NCBI GenBank assembly: GCA_029850565.1
Contig: JARCRR010000235.1
Coordinates: 1 to 12,348 of the forward strand
From: Gallionella sp.
GTDB taxonomy: Bacteria > Pseudomonadota > Gammaproteobacteria > Burkholderiales > Gallionellaceae
Direction: 5' to 3'
DNA: 12,348 nucleotides
The notes below the pieces were generated by a model, which was not told the origin of the DNA, ran no database searches, and worked only from the letters and a program-made list of their open reading frames with translations. This document shows, in pieces, positions 1 through 6,546 of the stretch; positions within the stretch are counted from its first letter, which is position 1, and the number at the start of each line of letters is the position of its first letter. A program made the position numbers and the translations under genes.

Positions 1-1498
1 CTACAAAGCCGCGCCGCCCGACGCCTTGAAATCCGCACTCGCCAGCGCCGAGAAGAAACGCCTGCAGGCCGAACAACAAGCGCGTTACATCGAACAGTTG
101 TGCGCGTTCCAACTGCCTGCCGAATTCGCCGACAAACTCGCCATGATCCTGTACAAACCGGATCGCAACACCATCGAGGTCAAAGCTGTGGAAGCCGCTT
201 GCGCTGCCACCCATCTGTCCGCGGCGCATCTGCTGGAGCGTTGCGGTGCGCTGCCTTCCACGCACGATTACCACTTGAACAAATTCCTGTTCGAGAATTT
301 CCCGCGCGGCACAGACTTCCCCGAAGTGACAGTGGAAGAGCATCCCGAGTTGCCGTTGGCGACGGTCAACGCCTTCAGCATCGACGATGCCAGCACCACC
401 GAGATCGATGATGCGTTCTCCATCGAAAAACTGGCGGACGGTAACTGGCGCATCGGCATCCACATCGCCGCCCCCGCCTTGGGCATCCCGTTGAATTCAG
501 CCATCGACGCCATCGCCGCACAGCGCATGTCCACCGTGTATATGCCGGGCGACAAGATCACCATGTTGCCGGACAACGTGGTGCAAGCCTTCACCCTGTG
601 CGCCGACAAAGTCTGCCCCGCGCTATCCCTGTATGTGCATGTGGACGCAGAGACATTGCTGGTGCAGAGCAGCGAGAGCCGCGTCGAACGTCTGCACATC
701 GCCGCGAACTTGCGACACGACACGCTGGAGCCCTTGTTCAACGAAGAGTCGCTGGCAACAGGCAAGCTCGATTACACCTACGCCGCCGAACTTAAATTGC
801 TGTTCGACTTCGCCAACAAGCTGGAAGCGGTACGCGGCAAGTCTTCCGACAACAGCACACAGCAGATCGACTACACCTTCCACGTGGAGAACGACCGCGT
901 CACCATCGGCCATCGCCTGCGCGGCTCGCCCATCGACAAAGTCGTTTCCGAGCTGATGATCCTTGCCAACAGCATGTGGGGAAAGTTGCTGGACGACCAT
1001 GAGGTGGCCGGCATCTACCGCACGCAGAACAACGGAAAAGTGAAGATGAGCACCGTCGCCGCACCGCATCAAGGCTTGGGCGTGGCACATTACGCATGGT
1101 CCAGCTCGCCGCTGCGCCGCTACGTCGATCTGGTGAACCAGCGCCAACTCCTCAGCGTGTTGCGCGGCGAAGCGCCCGCTTACACCAAGAGCGACAACGC
1201 ACTGTTCGCCATCTTGCGCGACTTCGATACTGCTTACACCACCTACAACGAATTCCAGCGCGGCATGGAACGTTATTGGTGCCTGCGTTGGCTACAACAG
1301 GAGAAGATCACGCAGATCGATGCACTCATCCTTCGCGAGAATCTGGTCAAGATCGGCGACATCCCGCTGGTGGGCCGCGTTCCCTCTGTGCCTGAGCTGC
1401 CTGCCAACACCAAAGTGATGCTAGAGATGATCAACATCGACCTGCTCGATCTGAATTTCGAAGCGCGCTACGTCGCCCAAGTGAAAACATCTGCATGA
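1..1498 (+). CDS. RNB-domain exoribonuclease (RNase II family), 5' end cut by window edge
   Basis: Predicted 3'-to-5' hydrolytic exoribonuclease of the RNase II/R superfamily, acting on RNA in the cytoplasm. The frame is open to the left edge, so the TTG at 26 is unlikely to be the start and N-terminal RNA-binding domains are probably missing. Counting that TTG as residue 1, the RNB domain spans about 112-375. The metal-binding motif is at 118-130 (SIDDASTTEIDDA, key D120, D128, D129), with Glu126 where E. coli RNase II has Asp207. The closing motif is at 348-373: HQGLG, then SPLRRY with Arg364 in the place of the catalytic Arg, then VNQR. The tail after about 435 looks like a degenerate S1-type barrel. 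The RNB domain seems shorter than that of E. coli RNase II. It overlaps the next gene by ATGA. The family call is secure; the exact substrate is not. Confidence 0.9.
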   Translation, partial: YKAAPPDALKSALASAEKKRLQAEQQARYIEQLCAFQLPAEFADKLAMILYKPDRNTIEVKAVEAACAATHLSAAHLLERCGALPSTHDYHLNKFLFENFPRGTDFPEVTVEEHPELPLATVNAFSIDDASTTEIDDAFSIEKLADGNWRIGIHIAAPALGIPLNSAIDAIAAQRMSTVYMPGDKITMLPDNVVQAFTLCADKVCPALSLYVHVDAETLLVQSSESRVERLHIAANLRHDTLEPLFNEESLATGKLDYTYAAELKLLFDFANKLEAVRGKSSDNSTQQIDYTFHVENDRVTIGHRLRGSPIDKVVSELMILANSMWGKLLDDHEVAGIYRTQNNGKVKMSTVAAPHQGLGVAHYAWSSSPLRRYVDLVNQRQLLSVLRGEAPAYTKSDNALFAILRDFDTAYTTYNEFQRGMERYWCLRWLQQEKITQIDALILRENLVKIGDIPLVGRVPSVPELPANTKVMLEMINIDLLDLNFEARYVAQVKTSA

Positions 1499-2364
1499 AG
1501 ATGCTGCTCGCCAAGACGTTGCTGGTAAAAGAACGCTTGTCGTTCGCCGCCTTGTTTTCGCTCTTCCTGCATGCGTTCATCCTGTTCGGCATCACCTTCA
1601 CCCAGGCCGACCCGCGCTCATTCGCCAAAAAACTGGAGCCGCTGGAAGTCACCTTGGTCAACAGCAAGTCAAAGAACAAACCAAGCAAGGCGAAAGCCTA
1701 TGCCCAGAGCAATCTGGATGGCGGAGGCAATACCGAAGATGACCGGCGCGCCGGAACACCCTTCCCGGTTTTGGGCGACGCTCAACAGTTCACGCCGGAG
1801 CAGGCTACACAGCGTGTGAAGGAGTTGGAGCAGGAAGTGAAACGCATGCTGACGAAAATCAAAAGCGACTACACCGTCGAGCAGAAGAAGATGGTCAAAC
1901 AACCGGTCGACAGCGATCTGAGCGGCCAAGACCTCGTGCAACGCTCGCTCGAGATCGCGCGACTGGAAGCCGAGATCACCAAGAGCATCTCGCTCTACGA
2001 AAAGATGCCCAAACGCAAATTCATCGGTGCGCGCACGCAAGAATATCGCTACGCACAATACGTCGAAGATTGGCGCGGCAAAGTGGAGCGCATCGGCAAC
2101 CTCAACTATCCCGAAGCCGCACGCCGCCAAAAGATCTACGGCAAACTTACCCTCACCGTCAACATCCGCGCGGATGGCAGCGTGGAGAACGTCGAGATCA
2201 ACCGCTCATCCGGTCAACGCATCCTCGATGCCGCCGCACAACGCATCGTCAAACTCGCAGCACCCTACGCCCCCTTCCCGCCCGACATCCGCAAAGAGAC
2301 CGACATCCTCAGCATCACCCGCACTTGGACGTTCACCACCAACGACCAGCTTGAGGCGGAATAA
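1495..2364 (+). CDS. TonB-family energy transducer
   Basis: Inner-membrane protein of 289 residues expected to span the periplasm and pass ExbB/ExbD-derived energy to outer-membrane receptors. One transmembrane helix lies at about residues 15-36 and contains SxxxH (Ser22, His26), the TonB/TolA-type motif linked to proton-motive-force coupling. Residues about 100-170 are charged and look coiled-coil, unlike the proline-rich linker of classical TonB. The C-terminal TonB_C fold is at about 190-285, with LNYPEAARRQ, the strand-turn IRADGSVENVEI and a late PFPPDIR. The start is the ATG overlapping the ribonuclease stop (ATGA), implying translational coupling. No ExbB/ExbD gene is visible. TolA is the alternative, but the YPEAA...G.V.V...DG.V pattern favours TonB. 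Its receptor partner is unknown; the porin-like protein downstream has no evident plug domain. Confidence 0.85.
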   Translation: MKMLLAKTLLVKERLSFAALFSLFLHAFILFGITFTQADPRSFAKKLEPLEVTLVNSKSKNKPSKAKAYAQSNLDGGGNTEDDRRAGTPFPVLGDAQQFTPEQATQRVKELEQEVKRMLTKIKSDYTVEQKKMVKQPVDSDLSGQDLVQRSLEIARLEAEITKSISLYEKMPKRKFIGARTQEYRYAQYVEDWRGKVERIGNLNYPEAARRQKIYGKLTLTVNIRADGSVENVEINRSSGQRILDAAAQRIVKLAAPYAPFPPDIRKETDILSITRTWTFTTNDQLEAE

Positions 2365-2377
2365 CAAAGTGGATACG

Positions 2378-2689
2378 ATGCGCGCCATGTTGCGCTCCGC
2401 CTTTCGATTATCCCTACTCGTCTTCACTCTGTTGTTCGCCCAGCAGGGTGCCATATCGCATGGCATCTCGCACACGCTGGCGCAGCAATCGCAAGATCAG
2501 TCGTTGCCGCACGACACGCAGTGCGAATTGTGCGCAGCCTATGCTCATATCGGCAGCGCAGTCGGCAACAGTGACTTCCACTTCGATATCGAAGCGTCTG
2601 CTACGGTAGCTCAATCAACACTCACACCGACTTTCCGCTCCGCCCCCTTCGCCGCGTTCGCGGCACGCGCTCCGCCTTACTCCGCTTGA
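2378..2689 (+). CDS. small secreted CxxC/His protein, DUF2946-like
   Basis: Encodes 103 residues from the ATG at 2378. A GTG at 2369, 4 nt after the tonB-like stop and 8 nt after GAGGCGGA (2353-2360), would add three residues and is about equally credible. An N-terminal hydrophobic segment (SLLVFTLLFAQQGAISHG) reads as a signal peptide or membrane anchor. The mature part has histidines (SHGISH, LPH), a CELC motif about 50 residues in, and a C-terminal ARAPP shortly before the end. That combination of signal, CxxC and late RAPP is typical, as I recall, of DUF2946/CopL-like small proteins found near metal genes. The role is unknown; periplasmic metal binding or sensing is an inference from the Cys/His residues and from the porin and metal-ABC neighbours. 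The reading frame differs from that of the upstream gene. Confidence 0.65.
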   Translation: MRAMLRSAFRLSLLVFTLLFAQQGAISHGISHTLAQQSQDQSLPHDTQCELCAAYAHIGSAVGNSDFHFDIEASATVAQSTLTPTFRSAPFAAFAARAPPYSA

Positions 2690-2704
2690 ATCACCTCTAG
2701 ATTC

Positions 2705-2730
2705 CCGCTCCTGCTGGTGCGCGGTTTTTT
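2705..2730 (+). terminator. weak hairpin plus T6 before the porin gene
   Basis: CCGC (2705-2708) can pair with GCGG (2721-2724), followed directly by six T residues (2725-2730). Only four outer pairs form, with a poor inner CC/GG pair, so this is a weak intrinsic terminator or attenuator candidate in the 64-nt gap between the DUF2946-like gene and the porin-like gene. Confidence 0.25.
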
Positions 2731-2753
2731 GATGTATTTTTCGGAGAAATGCC

Positions 2754-3959
2754 ATGTTCAAAAAGATATGCGTAGGCACGGCCATCGCCGTGTTGAGCAG
2801 CCATGCCATGGCTGCTGATGTAATCAGCAACGAGGCGGTATTCAACCCCGCGTTCTCGCTCATCCTGTCCGGCACCTACGGCAGCGTGCAGCGTGACCCC
2901 GCCATCCCCGCCACAGGCTTTGCGATGAATCCCAATCCCGGTCACGAACAAGGATTCAACTTGGGCGAATCGGAGATGGGCATATCGGCCAACGTCGATC
3001 CCGAATATCGTGGTGTCGCCACGCTGGCGCTCTCACCTGCGGGCGGCATCAGCGTGGAGAATGCTTTCGTGCGGACGACCTCGCTCGGCGATGGACTCAA
3101 TCTCAAATTCGGACGCTTCTTCTCCGGCTTGGGTTATCTCAACGAACAACATGCCCACGCATGGGATTTCGTGGATCAGCCGCTGGTATATGCCACACTA
3201 TGGGAGAACCAGTTGGGTGAGGACGGTATTCAACTGAAGTGGCTCGCGCCGACAGACACCTTCATCGAGGTCGGTGGCGAGATGGGTAAGGGACGCGGCT
3301 TCCCCGGCACAGACACGGTGCGCAACGGCAATGGCGCAAGCGTTCTGTTCGCACACATCGGCGATGACATCGGCATCGAGCATAGCTGGCGCGCGGGCGC
3401 ATCGCTGCATCAGACAAAACGTGTCGCTGCTGAAAGCACGAGCGTGCCCGATGTCAATGGCAATCCGGTTACCAATCTTTTCACTGGCCATAGTCAAACG
3501 GCAGGCTTGGACTTCGTGTGGAAATATTCACCCAACGGCAACGTGCGCAACAACTACTTCAAGTTGCAAGGCGAATACTTCCGCCGCAAGGAAAGTGGCG
3601 ATCTGACTTACGACACTACGGTTGCCGGTGCGAACATCACCGACAGCTTCTCAGTCATCCAGAGCGGCTTCTATTTGCAGAGCGTGTATCAATTCATGCC
3701 GCGTTGGAGAACAGGATTGCGCTATGACCGCCTTGATCCCGGTGTTGCACAGGTAGGCGCATTGAATGCTGGCAATATCATCAGTGACTACAGATTCAAT
3801 CCGACACGCACTTCGCTGATGCTGGACTACAGTCCGAGCGAGTTCTCGCGTCTGCGCATGCAAGTAGCGAATGACCAATCGCGCCGAGGAATGAAGGATA
3901 ACCAACTCTTCGTGCAATACATCATGAGCTTGGGAGCGCACGGCGCGCACCAATATTGA
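2754..3959 (+). CDS. outer-membrane beta-barrel (porin-like) protein of a metal-uptake cassette
   Basis: A 401-residue exported protein. The start ATG is 6 nt after GGAGA (2743-2747). A signal peptide ends at AMA-AD (residues 18-22). The mature chain is rich in alternating aromatic/polar stretches typical of beta strands (for example NLKFGRFFSGLGYLN at about 116-130 and LFVQYIMSL near the end). It ends in Tyr401, an aromatic final residue as expected for BAM-dependent barrels. No TonB-dependent-receptor plug or TonB box is evident, and the length suits a 14-18-strand porin. The C-terminus GAHGAHQY carries two His. It lies directly upstream of the ZnuA-like and permease genes, suggesting outer-membrane passage of the same metal. 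I cannot name the family; zinc or manganese specificity is inference only. Confidence 0.75.
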   Translation: MFKKICVGTAIAVLSSHAMAADVISNEAVFNPAFSLILSGTYGSVQRDPAIPATGFAMNPNPGHEQGFNLGESEMGISANVDPEYRGVATLALSPAGGISVENAFVRTTSLGDGLNLKFGRFFSGLGYLNEQHAHAWDFVDQPLVYATLWENQLGEDGIQLKWLAPTDTFIEVGGEMGKGRGFPGTDTVRNGNGASVLFAHIGDDIGIEHSWRAGASLHQTKRVAAESTSVPDVNGNPVTNLFTGHSQTAGLDFVWKYSPNGNVRNNYFKLQGEYFRRKESGDLTYDTTVAGANITDSFSVIQSGFYLQSVYQFMPRWRTGLRYDRLDPGVAQVGALNAGNIISDYRFNPTRTSLMLDYSPSEFSRLRMQVANDQSRRGMKDNQLFVQYIMSLGAHGAHQY

Positions 3960-3978
3960 AAATGACCATCCACATCCC

Positions 3979-4040
3979 CCGCAGGAGCCAGCATGCTGGC
4001 GATTGTCTTGTGCGACTTCGCCAGCAAGCGGCTCCTACGG
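3979..4040 (+). repeat. REP/REPIN-type inverted repeat
   Basis: Two near-identical REP-like arms face each other around a 15-nt spacer (4003-4017). The left arm reads GCAGGAGCCAGCATGCTGGC (3981-4000). The right arm, read on the - strand (4038 to 4019), is GTAGGAGCCGCTTGCTGGCG. Each arm also has its own internal hairpin; the left contains a perfect 14-nt palindrome, GCCAGCATGCTGGC (3987-4000). The motif GTAGGAGCnnnnTTGCTnGCG closely matches the style of Pseudomonas-type REPs mobilised by RAYT transposases. It sits wholly between the porin stop and the next SD, where it could stabilise or terminate the mRNA. No RAYT gene is in the window. Confidence 0.75.
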
Positions 4041-4057
4041 ATATCAAAGGTAATGCC

Positions 4058-4951
4058 ATGAAAATATTTTATTACTCCATCCTGTTCCTATTCGCCCTAC
4101 CCGCCCACGCTGCACTCAACGTGTTCGCCTGCGAACCCGAATGGGCGGCACTCACCCTAGAACTGGCGGGCGACAAGACCAACATCTATTCCGCGACGGG
4201 CGGTTTGCAGGACCCGCATCGCATCGAGGCGCGCCCCAGCCTGATCGCCAAAGCCCGCCGCGCGAAGCTGGTGGTGTGCACGGGTGCCGAGCTGGAAGTG
4301 GCCTGGTTGCCCGTGGTGTTGCGCGAGTCCGGCAACAACGCGTTGCAAACAGGAAATTCTGCTTATTTCGAAGCCGCGCAATTCGTCACGATGCAGGAAG
4401 TGCCGACGCGATTGGATCGCGGCGACGGTGACGTACATGCGCTGGGCAATCCGCACATCCAGACCGATCCCCGCAACTTCCTGCCCATCGCCGATGCACT
4501 CAGCAAACGTCTGGCACAACTCGACCCCGCCAATGCGGCCCACTACCAACAGCGCCTTGCCTCCTTCAACACAAAATGGCGTGCGGCCATCGGTGTTTGG
4601 GAACATCAGGCCGCACCGCTCAGAGGCGTATCCATCGTGGTGCAACACAAAGGCTTTCCCTATCTGAACGGTTGGCTAGGATTGAAAGAGGTGGCGACAC
4701 TGGAACCCAAGCCCGGAATGGAGCCGAGTGCGGCACATCTTGCGCAAGTGCTGAACACCTTGCAAAAGCAACCCGCCAAGATGGTGTTGCGCGCGGCATA
4801 TCAGGAAGCGCGCCCATCGGAGTGGATATCACAACGCGCCCACATCGCTGCTGTGGAGCTGCCTTATACGGTGAGCGGCAGCGACAGAGCGCAGGATTTG
4901 TATGGGTTGTTCGATGACACGATTGCAAAATTATTGGCGGGGTTGAAATGA
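4058..4951 (+). CDS. metal ABC transporter periplasmic binding protein (ZnuA-like)
   Basis: Predicted periplasmic high-affinity metal-binding protein (cluster A-I, ZnuA/TroA fold), 297 residues. The start at 4058 is chosen because AAAGG (4046-4050) precedes it by 7 nt and it opens a clean signal peptide ending AHA-AL (residues 16-20). The in-frame ATG at 3956 would translate the REP repeat and bury the signal. Likely ligands are His54 (DPHRIEARPS), His133 (GNPHIQTDP, with His127 just before) and His197 (VVQHKGFPY). The fourth ligand is less clear; Asp276 or nearby acidic residues are candidates. There is no long His-rich loop as in E. coli ZnuA. Its stop overlaps the permease start (ATGA). 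Zinc is most likely; manganese or iron cannot be excluded. Confidence 0.85.
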   Translation: MKIFYYSILFLFALPAHAALNVFACEPEWAALTLELAGDKTNIYSATGGLQDPHRIEARPSLIAKARRAKLVVCTGAELEVAWLPVVLRESGNNALQTGNSAYFEAAQFVTMQEVPTRLDRGDGDVHALGNPHIQTDPRNFLPIADALSKRLAQLDPANAAHYQQRLASFNTKWRAAIGVWEHQAAPLRGVSIVVQHKGFPYLNGWLGLKEVATLEPKPGMEPSAAHLAQVLNTLQKQPAKMVLRAAYQEARPSEWISQRAHIAAVELPYTVSGSDRAQDLYGLFDDTIAKLLAGLK

Positions 4952-5694
4952 ACACACTTGAACTCGACATCCTCCTACCCGCCTTCATCGCCGGGCTGCT
5001 GATACTCGCCACGCACATCCCTTTCGGTATGCGCGTGTTGCAACGCGGCGTCATATTCGCCGATCTCGCGGTGGCGCAGATCGCCGGTCTTGGTGTCATC
5101 GTCGCAGGCCTGCTCGAACTCAACCATGAGCCGCTGCTGGTGCAACTCATCGCTACCGGCAGTGCGCTGTGCGGCGCAGGTTTATTGGCTTGGATAGAAC
5201 GCAGTGCACCCGAAGTGAAGGAGGCCTACATCGGCCTCACCTTCGTACTCGCGGCCAGCCTCGGCATCCTATTGATGAGTCATGACGTACATGCGGGCGA
5301 GCACCTGAAAGACCTGCTGGTCGGACAGATCCTGTGGGTGAACAATGCGCAACTCATAGTCACTGCCATACTGAGTGCCGCCTTGCTCATCGCATGGCGC
5401 ACGTTGCGCAGTAGCCAAAACCATTTCGCTTTCTACGGCTTGTTCGCACTCGCCGTCACTGCATCGGTGCAACTGGTCGGCATCTATCTGGTGTTCGCCA
5501 GCCTCATCGTGCCCGCACTCGCCACCTACCGATTGCAACAGCAGCGCATGGTTTACGCCTTCGGCATCGGCATCGCTGGTTATGCATTGGGCCTGCTGCT
5601 CTCGGTGTGGTTCGACCTGCCCGCCGGGGTCGCCATCGTGTGTACGATGGCCGTCATCGGCCTGCTGACGGCGATACTGAAGCGGCCTGGCTAA
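4948..5694 (+). CDS. metal ABC transporter permease (ABC-3/ZnuB family)
   Basis: Inner-membrane permease of 248 residues with about seven or eight hydrophobic helices, expected to form a homodimer that moves the metal handed over by the ZnuA-like protein. Family signs are the late helix pair VQLVGIYLVFASLIVPALAT (residues 174-193) and the cytoplasmic-loop region GEHLKDLLVGQILWV (117-131). The segment FADLAVAQIAGLGV (38-51) corresponds to the usual GDxxxHxxLPG region, but with Gln in place of His. Translation is coupled to the upstream gene by ATGA. No ATP-binding subunit follows; the next gene is aroE behind its own promoter. The family assignment is firm; the metal is not. Confidence 0.87.
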   Translation: MNTLELDILLPAFIAGLLILATHIPFGMRVLQRGVIFADLAVAQIAGLGVIVAGLLELNHEPLLVQLIATGSALCGAGLLAWIERSAPEVKEAYIGLTFVLAASLGILLMSHDVHAGEHLKDLLVGQILWVNNAQLIVTAILSAALLIAWRTLRSSQNHFAFYGLFALAVTASVQLVGIYLVFASLIVPALATYRLQQQRMVYAFGIGIAGYALGLLLSVWFDLPAGVAIVCTMAVIGLLTAILKRPG

Positions 5695-5705
5695 CCCGCT
5701 ATAAT
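5677..5705 (+). promoter_or_regulatory. sigma-70-type promoter for aroE-mtgA
   Basis: A perfect -10 box TATAAT lies at 5700-5705. With 17-nt spacing the -35 position holds CTGAAG (5677-5682), a 3/6 match to TTGACA, inside the end of the permease gene. Transcription would start near 5712, giving a leader of about 25 nt before the aroE ATG. Confidence 0.6.
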
Positions 5706-5736
5706 CCGCGCACTTCCCAATGCCTCTTGAATCAAA

Positions 5737-6546
5737 ATGACCGATAAGTACGCCGTGATCGGCAACCCCATCTCGCACAGCAAGTCGCCGCTCATCCACA
5801 GGATGTTCGCGGAACAGACCGGACAGGACATCAGCTACGAGGCCATCGAAGCACCGCTGGATGGTTTCGCTGCGACCGTCGCCCGTCTGCGCGCCGAGGG
5901 TTACAAGGGTTGCAACGTGACCGTGCCCTTCAAGTTCGAGGCCTACCAGCTCTGCGACGAACTAGGACAGCGTGCGATAGATGCCAAGGCGGTCAATACC
6001 TTGATCTTCCGCGACGGCAAGATACTCGGCACCAACACCGACGGCCCGGGCCTTGTGCTCGACATCCAGCAGAACCTCGGCATCGAGATGATGTGGAAAG
6101 ACGTGCTTCTGCTCGGCGCAGGCGGTGCGGCCGCCGGCGTGATGTGGCCGTTGTTCAATACCGGCGTCAGCATCGAGGTCGCCAACCGCAACATGGAGAA
6201 GGCGCAGGCGCTGGTCAAGGAGTTCGAAGGCCCCTGCTCGGTACGCACGCGCCGCTATGAGGACCTGCCGGGCCACAGCTATGACATCGTCATCAACGCG
6301 ACTTCCAGTGGGCTGCGCGACGAACTGCCGGCGCTGCCGGATGGACTGTTCAAACCAGACGCGCTGGCCTACGACATGATGTACGGGCGCGAGACGCCGT
6401 TCATGGCCTACGCCCGCAGGCAGGGTGCGACACTCGTATCCGACGGCTTGGGCATGCTGGTGGAACAGGCTGCCGTGGCCTTCGATTTGTGGCGCGGTGT
6501 GCGCCCGGATACCAAATCCGTGCTGGAAGCGATGCGCAAGCTATGA
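5737..6546 (+). CDS. aroE: shikimate dehydrogenase
   Basis: Catalyses NADPH-dependent reduction of 3-dehydroshikimate to shikimate, the fourth step of chorismate and aromatic amino-acid synthesis, in the cytoplasm. The 269-residue length is normal for AroE. Substrate-binding motif GNPISHSKSP is at 9-18, NVTVPFK at 60-66 with catalytic Lys66, and NTDG at 100-103 with catalytic Asp102. The Rossmann loop GAGGAA is at 127-132, the NADP-type NRNMEKA at 150-156, NATSSGL at 187-193, and the closing GLGMLVEQAA at 237-246. Asn-Arg after the glycine loop favours NADP over NAD, hence AroE rather than a quinate dehydrogenase. The ATG at 5737 lacks a good SD but begins the conserved N-terminus. It overlaps mtgA by ATGA and probably shares its promoter. 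Confidence 0.96.
   Translation: MTDKYAVIGNPISHSKSPLIHRMFAEQTGQDISYEAIEAPLDGFAATVARLRAEGYKGCNVTVPFKFEAYQLCDELGQRAIDAKAVNTLIFRDGKILGTNTDGPGLVLDIQQNLGIEMMWKDVLLLGAGGAAAGVMWPLFNTGVSIEVANRNMEKAQALVKEFEGPCSVRTRRYEDLPGHSYDIVINATSSGLRDELPALPDGLFKPDALAYDMMYGRETPFMAYARRQGATLVSDGLGMLVEQAAVAFDLWRGVRPDTKSVLEAMRKL

Noticed and set aside
268..1147. Open frames of 165 and 174 codons on the - strand opposite the ribonuclease
   Set aside because: The + strand frame has clear RNB motifs throughout; the antisense products show no domain and no start signals.
2027..2364. Extending the small DUF2946-like gene back to an ATG at 2027
   Set aside because: The added 114 codons would overlap the TonB C-terminal domain in another frame and give Pro/Ser/Arg-rich sequence; the signal peptide only begins near 2378.
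2690..2753. A Zur box or TATAAT-like promoter upstream of the porin-like gene
   Set aside because: I found no AT-rich palindrome of Zur type and only a weak TATTTT with no matching -35, so no regulatory site is claimed.
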